Source of the DNA: Strigamia acuminata
Taxonomy: Eukaryota > Arthropoda > Chilopoda > Geophilomorpha > Linotaeniidae
Direction: 5' to 3'
Length of the DNA stretch: 64,000 bases
Assembly (NCBI GenBank): GCA_949358305.1
Contig: OX442314.1
Location: 3,289,087 to 3,353,086 of the forward strand
Part shown: positions 10,029 through 20,360 of the stretch, piece after piece
How positions within the stretch are numbered: the first letter of the stretch is position 1
How the letters are laid out: every line of letters begins with the position of its first letter
Position numbers and translations under genes: made by a program
The notes under the pieces: generated by a model
Told to the model about the DNA's origin: nothing
What the model saw: the letters and a program-made list of their open reading frames with translations, nothing else
Database searches by the model: none

Positions 10029-10580
10029 CCGTATATCTGCAAATAGCACACCCGTGCGCTATTTGCCAAAATTTTTTTTTAACCGCGCGCTATTAGAGGC
10101 CCGTGGGCTATTAGAAGCCCGCGGTTTATTTCAAATCTGAAAAATTGTAACGAAACGTATGGATGACGAATTGATTAAAAATTGTATTAAGTTTATTCTG
10201 AATCGATTAACATTTCCTCATTTTCCTCATTTTCCTCATCACCTTCTTCAACACGGAGACACACCGAATTTCTTTGCAGCCTTTTCGCCGGAATTCTCCT
10301 TGGCATACTGAATTGCTGCCAACTTAAAGCTGAGATCAAACGAACGTGGCATCTTGAAGCACAATACTACTCAATCCAAACTGTGCTACTTATATACTGG
10401 TACCAACAATTGAAACGTTTCCGAGACATAACACCAATTATGATACGTCTCGGTAATGTAACAATTTGCCCCGTGCGCTAAACAAGGTCCGCGCCTTATT
10501 TGTAAAAACGACTTTGACCCCGTGTATTACTTAAGGTCCGTGGGCTATTAAGGGCCCGTGTAGTAATCGACAATATACGG
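10029..10580. mobile_element. Pogo/Tigger-like MITE with TA duplication
   Basis: A 552-bp element bounded by CCGTATAT and ATATACGG, with imperfect similarity further in, flanked by TA on both sides (10027-10028 and 10581-10582) as for Tc1/mariner and pogo elements. Repeated GCCCGTGGGCTATTA-type blocks lie near both ends. Inside is a shortened transposase remnant. It is an internally deleted, non-autonomous derivative. Confidence 0.78.
10193..10352 (-). pseudogene. Deleted pogo-like transposase: N-terminal helix-turn-helix joined to acidic C-terminus
   Basis: From the ATG at 10352 about 34 codons (M-P-R-S-F-D-L-S-F-K-L then A-I-Q-Y-A-K-E-N-S and A-A-K-K-F-G-V) look like the DNA-binding N-terminus of pogo/Tigger/CENP-B-type proteins and end in a stop. 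In another frame directly after it, about 19 acidic codons end at TAA (10193-10195), as transposase C-termini often do. The catalytic domain is missing between them. Confidence 0.68.
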
Positions 10581-10657
10581 TATATATCTAATCAAATGAG
10601 GTTAATTGGTTGTTCACCATTGGTGAAACAAAATACAAAGAAAATGAAAAATAATAG

Positions 10658-10912
10658 TGTGGAGTTTTTCGGGTGTAACGGGCGATAACGATCGCCAGGG
10701 GGCGGGCGGACACAAACGGAATATGTCCGATAAACGTTTTGGGGGTGAACAGCCAATTGGGGGCCGTTCTTTGTAATCAACCAATCAGGGTTGACCAGTC
10801 TGATATATAATCAGTTTGTTTTGTTTAATAAAATCACTTGAAGTTAACTAGAGCTTGTAGTTGTGTCTTGGTAATTTTGGGTCAGCTAGTCTCAGCTTTG
10901 AGATTGTTTACA
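10658..10912 (+). repeat. 5' LTR of gypsy-1
   Basis: Starts TGTGGAG and ends TTTACA. It holds a CCAAT box (CCAATCA, 10781), a TATA box (TATATAA, 10804) and a poly(A) signal (AATAAA, 10827) in the order expected for U3-R. Confidence 0.93.
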
Positions 10913-10925
10913 TCAGAAGTGGGAT
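10913..10925 (+). promoter_or_regulatory. Primer-binding site of gypsy-1 (tRNA-Leu, offset)
   Basis: TCAGAAGTGGGAT directly follows the LTR and complements the 3' part of an insect tRNA-Leu just inside the CCA end (from memory). A similar offset tRNA-Leu priming is known for the mdg3/micropia group of gypsy elements. Confidence 0.55.
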
Positions 10926-11112
10926 AGAAGGATTCGATGCGACGATAGACGATAAAGTAGACGAGAAAGTAGAAGAAGTAAGAGGCGACAACTGTTTTTG
11001 GCGACGGGAACGAAAATCGGGGTAACAAATAGCGCGTGGACGGTTCGGGAAACAAGAGACGATTCGCCGAATAAACACGTGCTACGAAGGTTAGCCGAAC
11101 TTCGAACGAGAG

Positions 11113-12652
11113 ATGGCCGACGCGGAAGCAGTATTAGCAAAAATCCAACTTAAAGAGATTCCATCGTACAAAGATTTAAACGTGCTGAGGACCCGAGAGA
11201 TTAGACCGCTATTACGGGAGCGGAAAATTGTGCCACAGAAGTTGAAAACAGACATGTTGGGACAATTATGGCGCGCGTTACGTACGGAAGCGGGAATCGT
11301 AGAACGAGTAGAAAGCGACGACGAGGATGACAACGACAAAGAAGAAGAAGAAGAAAAGAACGATTTAGAAAACGACGACGACAAGTCGAAGACAGAAGAG
11401 AACGTGTCGCTAGAAGCAGACGGCGTGTACAGTAAAGATCTGATGATGACAAAGATGTTGCAGATGATGGAAAGCATGCAAAAATCGCAGAGAGAGCCGA
11501 AGGAAGTAAAGAACGCGCCGAAGTTGCCACGATTCTCGGGCGAACGAAGCGAGCTGCGTACGACCACGCAATGGTTATAAGATGTTCGCGAATACGCCAA
11601 AGAATATAAGTGGACGAATGTGACCAAAGTAACGACGGCGGCAGCAGCGTTAGAAGGACCAGCGAAGGTGTGGCAAGACAGCGCAGGAACGACGATCCGG
11701 AACTTCGACAAATGGGCGATCGAGCTGACGAAGAATTTTCCAGATCGACAACTGTCTTACGAAGATAAAGAACGATTGATTCGAGCTCCACAGAAGAACG
11801 ACGAGACCACCGAAACCTATTTACATCAAAAATGGGCCACGTGCGAAAGACTGGGAATGTCGATCAGCGACGCGCAGAATTATCTGTTAGTTGGACTAAG
11901 AAGCAAAGCAGCGACGGCGCCGATGTACGTTGTCCAATATCAACACATCAGCGAGATGGTTGGAACGGCGCAAAACCTGGAAGCTCGAGCGAAGGGGACA
12001 ACGATCGAAGCAAAGACGAAAACGAGCTCTACGAGGCCAAACGGAAGAGGATTCGACGCAAGGCCGAAGTGTTTTAGGTGCGGCGAGAAGGGGCACCAGA
12101 AGTCAGATTGTCCGAACGAGCTGAAGTGTTTTAAATGCCACGAATCGGGCCATCTGGCGAATGCGTGTCCAAATGGAGTAAAATGCTTCAATTGTAACGG
12201 GTTTGGACACATGGCAAACGCGTGTCCAGAGCCGAAGAAAGAGCGGAAGCAGCCATCAAAGGACAAGTTGGACGTTAAAACGAAGAAGATTTACAAAATC
12301 GAAGCCAAGGAGATGCAGCCAGAATTCGAGACCATTATGTGGGTCGATGGAAAGAAATGCAGCGCGGGAATCGATACGCAAAGCGCCGTGTGTCTGATTA
12401 GTAAGACGTTTTCGCAACGTACAAAGATCGAGGAGCCGGACTACGAATACGTGATCGAAGGATTTAATCAAGATGCAAGTCGTTATCGTGGGCGAACGAG
12501 ATGTGATGTAGAAAGCGCAAACGTGAAATTGGCGGGTGTCGAGTTCTATGTGGTCGACGACGCCAGAATGCCGACGGAAGTCTGGATAGGGAAACCATTC
12601 TTGAAACACCTGACGATCACGATGCAATCAGACGGAGGTTACGTGACGTTCA
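11113..12652 (+). pseudogene. gypsy-1 gag-pol, segment 1 (gag and protease start)
   Basis: Starts at ATG 11113. Codon 156 is TAA (11578-11580); the same frame continues directly as D-V-R-E-Y-A-K-E-Y, so a CAA to TAA change is likely. Gag has an acidic stretch (11320-11400) and three CCHC knuckles in a row (C-F-R-C..., C-F-K-C..., C-F-N-C..., about 12070-12230). A protease-like region follows (G-I-D-T-Q-S-A-V at about 12370), where the usual D-T/S-G is D-T-Q. The segment ends at the copia-A insertion inside T-F-R. Confidence 0.9.
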
Positions 12653-13213
12653 TGTTGGTCCTAAGACCAAATTTGTTGTCGATATCAAATGTTTATATAC
12701 TATATGTTTTGTGTTCAAACACATTGTATTGATATTTGATCATTTATTTACTGTTTTCTCTATTTGGATTTATTTTCTGCTGTCCAGTATGTAATTCCAT
12801 ACTTTGCTTATGTTTTACTTAGATGATTTGTTCTTTAATTTAAAACTTAATGTTAATAACTGTCACCAGAGTGCTGTGACACTCTTACCCCGAATCCAAG
12901 ATGGCAGCGCACACAGGTGTGTGCACTTTCACATCTTTCACCTTTGGAAATCCATTTATGTAAGATATGGTTTACTTTTCATTAAACTTTTATGTTTTTA
13001 AGTGTTTACCTTCACTTTAGAGCACCTTCAGTGCTATTTAAGCGCATATAAGCGACCACAAGTCACGCACTCGCTCGAACCGCATCACGCGCTCGCTCGA
13101 ATCGCATCACGCGATTCTGTTATCGGAATTAACCGTCGCGCATTTGCGACGAGCTTTATTTCACGCTTCCACATCGGTTCATTTGCCGATTATTTGCGCA
13201 CCACTCACCTACA
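12653..13213 (+). repeat. 5' LTR of copia-A
   Basis: Begins TGTTGGTCC and ends CACCTACA. A TATA-like CATATAAG lies at about 13047, and a CGCACTCGCTCGAA-type tandem stretch at 13066-13110. Small ORFs inside it also occur in the other LTR and have no coding features. Confidence 0.95.
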
Positions 13214-13214
13214 G

Positions 13215-13226
13215 TGGTAGCAGAGG
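13215..13226 (+). promoter_or_regulatory. Primer-binding site of copia-A (initiator tRNA-Met)
   Basis: TGGTAGCAGAGG, one base after the LTR, complements the last 12 nt of initiator tRNA-Met with CCA. The next bases (TCTGGGG) do not match. Confidence 0.78.
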
Positions 13227-14099
13227 TCTGGGGACGATCTGCTCTTATTTTTCACCTAATTTTCGGCGTAATTTTCGCGGGATTTGCGATTTTTGCGGCG
13301 AAATTCATTTTATTTTCAGATTTCGCCGATTTCGACGATTTCCGCCCGAATCTTTGCTTCGAAACGTTCGATCGACGTTCTGGACTGCCAGGGCAGTCTA
13401 TTTCACCATTGCTTCGTTAATTTTGTCCGAAATTCCGCGGGATTCGCGAATTTCGCGACAAATTTTTGTTTTTTTCAGGTTTTTCGTCAATCTGGATTCA
13501 CTTCTCCGCTTAGCACGTTGCGGCGGATACAACGAGAATCCAATACTAGATTATTGGCCGCTTAGTTCCCCGGTGAACGGCGGTTATCACCGATCTTTTC
13601 AAGCGGACGAAGAGCCTCGAATTTTCGAGAAGAATTCGGACATTGACGTCCGAATTGCGCTTTCTCCAGCTTTTCGAGAAAGCTGCGCCGTGCCTTCATT
13701 TGCACGAGGATTGCACCCGCGATCGATTCATCTATTTCTCCTTGTGTCGAAATTACTTGTTAGCATTAAGATAATATTTAAGGCTTTTGGGGGACATTTA
13801 GCATCGTATTCGCCCTTCGATCGAATCCGATCAAGCGATTACGTATTCTCCGGTAGTGCTTGTCGTGGTACAAGTGAGGTTTCCCGCGGGCCCAGGTGCA
13901 CCGATCGGACCCTCTCAGACTGGCTACCGGAGGTTTTTGAATTCCTTCAGAAGGAATTGCCCAATTTGACGGTTTCCGCCTCGAAAGTGCTTCGCATCGA
14001 GTGTTGTGCTTCGTTTTCGTGCAGTGCTACGGTGTCTCCTGTGTGCCATTTCCCTGAGCCTGTGTTTTCGTCGCGTTGTTGTCAGTTTTCAACGCCACG
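13227..14099 (+). other. Leader of copia-A
   Basis: An 870-nt untranslated leader resembling those of copia-F and copia-D. An open frame runs through part of it but shows no coding features. The real start is the first ATG of the polyprotein frame at 14100. Confidence 0.75.
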
Positions 14100-17000
14100 A
14101 TGCACAAATCCGGAGATTCATCGAGCAAAATTCCCGTACTCGGAGTTGGAAACTACGAGCAGTGGCAACGATCGATGCGGATGCTCTTAAAGTCCGAGGG
14201 CCTTTGGAGGCATGTTACCGAGGAGAAGGAAGTCGAACATTTAGCTACCTTGACGGAAAAAGAAAAGGATCGGTACATGACCAAGAAAGATAAAGCCCTC
14301 GGTCACATCTATATCCAAGTCAGCGAGCCCAAAAGATCAGTGTTGGACACGTGCAACACGCCGAAAGAGGCGTGGGACGCGCTGGCTAAGATTTATGCGC
14401 CAAGCTCACGGGCCAGAAGAGCAGCCATGCGTTGGGAGTTTTTAAATCTCCAGATTGGACCCAACGAGGATATGCCGGATTTTATTGCCCGAGTCGATCA
14501 CTACGTGAGGCAATTAAAGGACGTTAAGGAGGAAACTTCGCCCGACCACCACGCATATCAGTATCTTAAGGGATTGCCACCTGAGTATGCCCAGGCAACG
14601 TTCGCAATTTACCATTGGCCGGATGACAAATTTACACCGACTTTGGTTGCCGAACAGTTGATATCCGAACAATCTCGTTTAAGATCGGCGGGTCTGCTTC
14701 GAACAACTCCACCGACGGCTCATGCTTCTGCGAAAGGACAGTTTCGCCAACGCAATAAATCCGGTGCCCGTGATTTGTCAACTATTCGGTGTTTCAATTG
14801 CGACCAGATGGGCCACTACGCGAATAAGTGCCCCCACCCTCGACGTGAGAATCCGAACCCGAATCAGTCGACGGCTTCCGTACAACGCTCCTCGAGAAGT
14901 AAGAGTCGAAGACGGAATAAGACCGCCGTCGCCAAGGTCGAAGACACTCGTCCTCGAGGGAGCTCACGTCCAATTCGGAAAGGGACATTTTTCTGCAGTG
15001 CACCGCAAGTCGTTGAGCGCCCAGTTGCCCACTTTATGCAATCCAATGAGTGGATTGTTGACTGCGGCGCTACCGACCACGTGACCCATGTGCGAGCGTT
15101 ATTCACCGATTTCACGAACATTCCGCCTTTCGATATCGAATTGGGCCAAGGCAAATCGCAAGTTACTGGACGAGGAACGGTTCAACTTCTCACGTCAGTT
15201 GATGATGCAGATTGCGTTTTGGATTTGACCAACGTTCTATATGCACCGAATTTCGAAGCCAATTTGATTTCGGTGTCGAAAATCGATAAAACGCGACATC
15301 ATATCCACATTTTCAACGGAGAAGTTAATGTTTATGAATCGGACTATCGTTTGCCAATCATTCGTGCAAAGGAACGTGGTGGCTTGTATTATTTGGACGG
15401 TTTGTGTTCGGTTCCCATCAGTTCGACAACGGTTTCGACGGCCACTCCACCGGTAATTCAACCTGTCAAAACACTGGTCACGACAGAAGTGGATTTCGAC
15501 AATGTACCGAAACCGGCTAAAGGAAAACAAAAGCAACGGGAAATTACAGACTATCGTTTCGAACTGCCAGCGGTTGAGAGTGTGAAGGCAATTCCCACCC
15601 AACCAATTCCAAACCTGACCGATCCCACTCATTTTCCCGTCCTTACTCCCGTTTCTTCACCGGTCATTGTCAATCCGACCACACAGTCCTATTCCAATGC
15701 TCTGCAATTCCTGCCAACTTCCCCTCCTCCTGGCAATTTACCTCCGTCACAGAAGAAGGTAATTGCTAATCCTGCTTCGGTTAAAGACGCCACCGGTCTA
15801 TGGCATAGTCGACTCGGTCATCTGCATACTAATGCAATGAAGCTTCTGGCAGCTAACGACCAGGTTTATGGTTTGCAACCAGCTGAAGTTCGACAGGAAT
15901 TGTCGTGTAACGACTGCAGAATTGCTAAATCGACCAGAGCTTCACATAAACCGGACCCGAATCCCTGTACATCGAAACCTTTGGATCTTCTACACATGGA
16001 TTTGTGGGGGCCAGCCCCGCTCACATCACTGGGCGGTTCGGATTATGTTTTCACCATTATCGACGATGCCACGCGTTACACGTGGATTATCCCGTTGGCG
16101 CAGAAATCCCAGACCTTTGGGGCATTTAAGGACTTCGTCGCCCGAGTCGAACGAATTCAGAACACTCGCGTGAAAGCGATCAGATCCGACCGTGGCGGCG
16201 AATTCATGTCAAATGAATTCTTGAACTACCTCAAAGAAAAGGGCATCCAAGGGCAGAGGACCAATCCCGCATCACCTCAAATGAACGGGACTGCAGAACG
16301 CATAAATCGAACAATGGCCGACAGTGTCCGATCTCTTATCTCTGAAACTCAACTCCCGGATGACCTTTGGGCAGAACTCGCAGTCACTTTCGCGTATGTG
16401 AAGAACCGAAGTCCGCATTCGAGATTGAATAACCAAATTCCCTATATCCTATGGCGACAACGAGCATTGTCTTTACGACACCTACGCAAAATGGGGTCCA
16501 AATGCTGGGTGCATTACACCGCGCCAGGCCGCAAGAAACTAGATCCGCGTGCATGGGAGGGATATCTCGTTGGTTACGCGACTGGTACCCGCGGATATAG
16601 AGTTTGGAATCCAGTAGAAGATCGAGTTTACGAAACGGTTCACGTCAAGATCGATGAACGCCAATCATATCGGAAATCTCTTCGTGGCGCATCTCAACGG
16701 CCCGAAGAAACTTTTTCTGATGTCGGACAGCAATCGGTTTCGTTTAACGACAACGTCCAGTTCCATGACTGGCCAAGAGGATCCGATTCCGAACATTCTG
16801 ATCATTCCGACGACGATTCCGATAATGGTGGAGCTAGCCATGCTAGCGGCGTATCGACATCTCACTCTGTTCATACACCGGTCATCCAATTGCCGCCCCC
16901 GACAACGCCAGAGCAGTTATTGTTGGATGCGTGTGCACTGCAATTACCGAGTTCGGCAAGTCTAGGACATTCACAATCGTATCCCATCCTCTATCAGGAA

Positions 17001-19058
17001 GGAGATACAGATGACGATATTGCTGACTTTGATGACCAAGCCATTCTTCCAAGAACATCTGATTTCACTGGGACATCTGCAGAACAGTCTCCTCGCCAAT
17101 CACCGCCTGGTTCTCCAGCTAGATACATCACATATCGCCGGAAAACCCGTGGAGCAGATCTTTCTCACACAGTGTCGGTATTTGACGATACTCCAATGTC
17201 TCCTGCTCCAATTCAGCACATAGTCGGGACAGAAGTCTTGCCTGCTACGGATCGCCATACTGCATATATTTGGCGACCCATTGGGGGAGATTCCGAGTGC
17301 AGTGACTGGAGACGCGAGGAACACCTCCGGAAGGATCAAGTCCCGGGATCGATTAAAACGGACGTTTACTACTTTCCGATGCCCGGCATTCGACTTAGAT
17401 CTCAGAGAGATGTTGAGGAATATTGTATGCTCAACAATATCGATTATGAGCCAGAACTGTTTATTTGGAGCAACATTGAGTATACATTGCCGACTATTCC
17501 GGGTGTTCGTCATGCCGCTCATCTCTGTAGAACGGAACCAGCTTCCTACGCTGAAATCCCGAAATTCTCCGACGCTCCGAAATGGCGCGAAGCCATTAAG
17601 GAAGAGCTCGACACATTTACCGAAAGAGAAGTTTATCTCGAAGTTCCAAGGCCACCGGACACTACGATTCTTGGCTGCAAATGGCTTTTTAAGCTGAAGA
17701 CCGATGCAGCAGGGACGATCACCAGATATCGAGCTCGTTTAGTCGCCCAGGGTTTTCGTCAAACTCTCGGAGTCGACTACGATGAAGTTTTTAGTCCGGT
17801 GGTGAATTTCGTCTTAATCCGTTTATTCTTCTGTCTTCTCGTCGTGTTGCGTGGTTGGAAGGATGCACACTTAGATGTGAAATGTGCGTACCTGTATGGT
17901 GAACTTAAACATAAAGTCTACATGCGGATCCCTGCAGGTGCCACATGTTCCAACCCCAACAATGTGTGGCTCCTCATCAAGTCACTATACGGACTCCACC
18001 AGTCGGGAAGACAGTGGTTCGAAAAATTGGACGAAACGCTTCGAGACCTCGGATTCCGAAGAATGCCCGCGTGTAATTGTGTTTACGTCTTCGGAAATTC
18101 CGCTATCATGTTAGTCTATGTGGACGATATTATTTTATTCTACGCATCCGACAGTGTTTTCGACCAATTGATCCGACTCATCAGTTCGAAATTCCAAATC
18201 GTCAATCTCGGTCCGATTACGAAATTGTTAGGTGTCGAGTTTATCCGTGATATGGGACGCACATTCATTTCCCAACGTGCTTATATTGCGAAGATTATCA
18301 AAAAGTTCGGTACCTCGACCAACAAGCTCGTGAAAGTTCCCGTGACACCCGGGACGACACTCGTCAGAGGATCGACCGAGAATTTGGAAGATTTCCCATA
18401 CCGCTCGCTGATCGGATCACTGTTATTTTTGGCTTCAAGGACACGCCCCGACATCCTTTACTCCGTTATTCACTTATCGCAGTATAATACCTGTTACAAT
18501 AAGACCCACATTCGAGCATTACTTCAAGTCTTGCAGTACGTGGCAAACACCGCAGACTTTTGTATCGAACTATCGGGCTGTACATCTTCACAATTGTGGG
18601 CTTACACCGACGCTTCGTGGGCATGCGATCCGGAGACATCATTGAGTTTCGGCGGCTATATTACTTTCATCGGCAACATTCCAATCGGCTGGTCCTGTCG
18701 TAAACAGTCGACCGTGGCATGCTCAACAATGGAAGCAGAATTTATCGCCCTTGTTGAGTGTGTCAAGGAGCTTTACTGGTTGGACCACGTTTATCTTCAG
18801 TTTCCGATCCTCAACCGATTATCGCGACCCGTCATTTATTCCGACGCTCTCTCGGCCATACAGTTTACTTCCAACGATGTCGAAACTTCAAAAACTCGAC
18901 ATATTCGTGTACGATATCACTGGCTCAGGGAGTGGTATACGGCGGGACGTTTCGAACTCCGAAAAGTGCCCGGCGACCTGAACGTCGCCGACATCTTCAC
19001 GAAGTGGCTCGGATCGGAACGTTTACAATCGTTGATTTCTCGGATTTTCCGATTGTAA
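14100..19058 (+). CDS. Copia-A gag-pol polyprotein, intact (1652 aa)
   Basis: The frame is open further upstream, but 14100 is its first ATG and aligns with the start of copia-F. Domains: copia gag; CCHC knuckle from C231; protease with D-C-G-A (D321) instead of the usual D-S/T-G-A; integrase zinc region (W-H-S-R-L-G-H near 15800); integrase triad D634, D697, E733 (63 and 35 residues apart); an acidic linker; reverse transcriptase with YVDD at 1340-1343; RNase H with T-D-A-S and T-M-E-A-E motifs. The length fits a single-ORF copia protein. It should encode particle protein, protease, integrase and reverse transcriptase/RNase H for its own mobility. No stop, frameshift or lost catalytic residue is seen. 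Confidence 0.96.
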   Translation: MHKSGDSSSKIPVLGVGNYEQWQRSMRMLLKSEGLWRHVTEEKEVEHLATLTEKEKDRYMTKKDKALGHIYIQVSEPKRSVLDTCNTPKEAWDALAKIYAPSSRARRAAMRWEFLNLQIGPNEDMPDFIARVDHYVRQLKDVKEETSPDHHAYQYLKGLPPEYAQATFAIYHWPDDKFTPTLVAEQLISEQSRLRSAGLLRTTPPTAHASAKGQFRQRNKSGARDLSTIRCFNCDQMGHYANKCPHPRRENPNPNQSTASVQRSSRSKSRRRNKTAVAKVEDTRPRGSSRPIRKGTFFCSAPQVVERPVAHFMQSNEWIVDCGATDHVTHVRALFTDFTNIPPFDIELGQGKSQVTGRGTVQLLTSVDDADCVLDLTNVLYAPNFEANLISVSKIDKTRHHIHIFNGEVNVYESDYRLPIIRAKERGGLYYLDGLCSVPISSTTVSTATPPVIQPVKTLVTTEVDFDNVPKPAKGKQKQREITDYRFELPAVESVKAIPTQPIPNLTDPTHFPVLTPVSSPVIVNPTTQSYSNALQFLPTSPPPGNLPPSQKKVIANPASVKDATGLWHSRLGHLHTNAMKLLAANDQVYGLQPAEVRQELSCNDCRIAKSTRASHKPDPNPCTSKPLDLLHMDLWGPAPLTSLGGSDYVFTIIDDATRYTWIIPLAQKSQTFGAFKDFVARVERIQNTRVKAIRSDRGGEFMSNEFLNYLKEKGIQGQRTNPASPQMNGTAERINRTMADSVRSLISETQLPDDLWAELAVTFAYVKNRSPHSRLNNQIPYILWRQRALSLRHLRKMGSKCWVHYTAPGRKKLDPRAWEGYLVGYATGTRGYRVWNPVEDRVYETVHVKIDERQSYRKSLRGASQRPEETFSDVGQQSVSFNDNVQFHDWPRGSDSEHSDHSDDDSDNGGASHASGVSTSHSVHTPVIQLPPPTTPEQLLLDACALQLPSSASLGHSQSYPILYQEGDTDDDIADFDDQAILPRTSDFTGTSAEQSPRQSPPGSPARYITYRRKTRGADLSHTVSVFDDTPMSPAPIQHIVGTEVLPATDRHTAYIWRPIGGDSECSDWRREEHLRKDQVPGSIKTDVYYFPMPGIRLRSQRDVEEYCMLNNIDYEPELFIWSNIEYTLPTIPGVRHAAHLCRTEPASYAEIPKFSDAPKWREAIKEELDTFTEREVYLEVPRPPDTTILGCKWLFKLKTDAAGTITRYRARLVAQGFRQTLGVDYDEVFSPVVNFVLIRLFFCLLVVLRGWKDAHLDVKCAYLYGELKHKVYMRIPAGATCSNPNNVWLLIKSLYGLHQSGRQWFEKLDETLRDLGFRRMPACNCVYVFGNSAIMLVYVDDIILFYASDSVFDQLIRLISSKFQIVNLGPITKLLGVEFIRDMGRTFISQRAYIAKIIKKFGTSTNKLVKVPVTPGTTLVRGSTENLEDFPYRSLIGSLLFLASRTRPDILYSVIHLSQYNTCYNKTHIRALLQVLQYVANTADFCIELSGCTSSQLWAYTDASWACDPETSLSFGGYITFIGNIPIGWSCRKQSTVACSTMEAEFIALVECVKELYWLDHVYLQFPILNRLSRPVIYSDALSAIQFTSNDVETSKTRHIRVRYHWLREWYTAGRFELRKVPGDLNVADIFTKWLGSERLQSLISRIFRL

Positions 19059-19254
19059 CTTTATCGTGACATTCTTAATTTATTTTTTTCCCGATTGCGA
19101 GGATCATCGAGTTTCAGAGGGAATATTCGGGCTTCCGCAGAGTTTTTCAATGATAGTACCCGGCTCGGTGATTCGACATTATTATTTCCCTTTTGATTAA
19201 TGTTTATACTATAATTCTAGTACCCGATTGTATCTTTCCCCGAACATTTAAGAT

Positions 19255-19267
19255 CGAAGGGGGGATT
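19255..19267 (+). promoter_or_regulatory. Polypurine tract of copia-A
   Basis: CGAAGGGGGGATT directly before the 3' LTR, about 200 nt after the polyprotein stop. Confidence 0.85.
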
Positions 19268-19828
19268 TGTTGGTCCTAAGACCAAATTTGTTGTCGATAT
19301 CAAATGTTTATATACTATATGTTTTGTGTTCAAACACATTGTATTGATATTTGATCATTTATTTACTGTTTTCTCTATTTGGATTTATTTTCTGCTGTCC
19401 AGTATGTAATTCCATACTTTGCTTATGTTTTACTTAGATGATTTGTTCTTTAATTTAAAACTTAATGTTAATAACTGTCACCAGAGTGCTGTGACACTCT
19501 TACCCCGAATCCAAGATGGCAGCGCACACAGGTGTGTGCACTTTCACATCTTTCACCTTTGGAAATCCATTTATGTAAGATATGGTTTACTTTTCATTAA
19601 ACTTTTATGTTTTTAAGTGTTTACCTTCACTTTAGAGCACCTTCAGTGCTATTTAAGCGCATATAAGCGACCACAAGTCACGCACTCGCTCGAACCGCAT
19701 CACGCGCTCGCTCGAATCGCATCACGCGATTCTGTTATCGGAATTAACCGTCGCGCATTTGCGACGAGCTTTATTTCACGCTTCCACATCGGTTCATTTG
19801 CCGATTATTTGCGCACCACTCACCTACA
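19268..19828 (+). repeat. 3' LTR of copia-A
   Basis: 561 bp, same length as the 5' LTR, with no differences seen on reading both. Followed by the GTTCA duplication. Confidence 0.95.
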
Positions 19829-20037
19829 GTTCAGACCGAGGGAAGGGATGCGAGACGAATCAGGAATTTCAAGAATCGAGCCAAAGATCACTGCAGCAAA
19901 GCCGCGAGCGCTCGTGATCGACGAAAACAAAGTGGTACCAGCCCACTCGATAAGTTTGGTGACGGTACGAGCGAAGAGTCAGTCAGACGGATTGTTTTAC
20001 GTAGAAAACAAGCACGCGGTGACGGATCGGTTGGAAG
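19829..20037 (+). pseudogene. gypsy-1 gag-pol, segment 2
   Basis: After the duplicated GTTCA the gypsy frame resumes at 19834 and stays open for 68 codons (reading R-P-R-E-G-M-R-D-E and so on) until the copia-B1 insertion. It encodes part of the protease to reverse transcriptase linker. Confidence 0.9.
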
Positions 20038-20342
20038 TGTTGAAATTGCTTGTATACTTGTGTTAATTGCATAGTTCTGCAGCAATGGTGTGGAAAATGT
20101 CCAAAGTAAAAACACAGGTGTTTATAGGTATGAAATCAAACATAGAGTGAGTTTTATTTCTCAAGTCACATGACATGCCCATAGGTATACAACACCATCT
20201 TATGGGAATAAAAGCAAACACACTTGTAAATAGAGCAGCGGCTATTTGTTTAGCCAAATGCAAAAGATAACAAAAGGTCACGATAAATATACAAAGTGTC
20301 ACAGCTTGACAATACGATACATCAGCACACAATATCTCAACA
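20038..20342 (-). repeat. 3' LTR of copia-B1
   Basis: TGTTGAAATTGC to ATATCTCAACA in the plus-strand view; it pairs with 25610-25914. A polypurine tract (GAGGGGGCCGAT on the minus strand, 20343-20354) adjoins it. Confidence 0.93.
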
Positions 20343-20360
20343 ATCGGCCCCCTCGTATTA

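Larger units (their letters stand above)
9750..10657 (-). repeat. 5' LTR of the Bel-Pao-like remnant, interrupted by a MITE
   Basis: The LTR begins (plus-strand view) at TGTTAAATCC at 9750, next to the tRNA-Phe site. It runs to 10026, is interrupted by the MITE at 10029-10580, and resumes to the gypsy-1 insertion at 10658. Its far end is not recognised and could lie beyond gypsy-1, near 38884. No second LTR is available. Confidence 0.5.
12653..19828 (+). mobile_element. Copia-A, complete Ty1/copia retrotransposon
   Basis: 7176 bp with two 561-bp LTRs in which I see no difference, a 5-bp duplication GTTCA (12648-12652 and 19829-19833), a primer-binding site, a leader, one uninterrupted polyprotein with all catalytic residues visible, and a polypurine tract. 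It is inserted in gypsy-1 in the same orientation and is probably a recent, potentially autonomous copy. Confidence 0.95.

Noticed and set aside
13144-14190. A 348-codon ORF in the copia-A leader
   Set aside because: It lies in leader sequence homologous to non-coding copia-F and copia-D leaders and overlaps gag in another frame.
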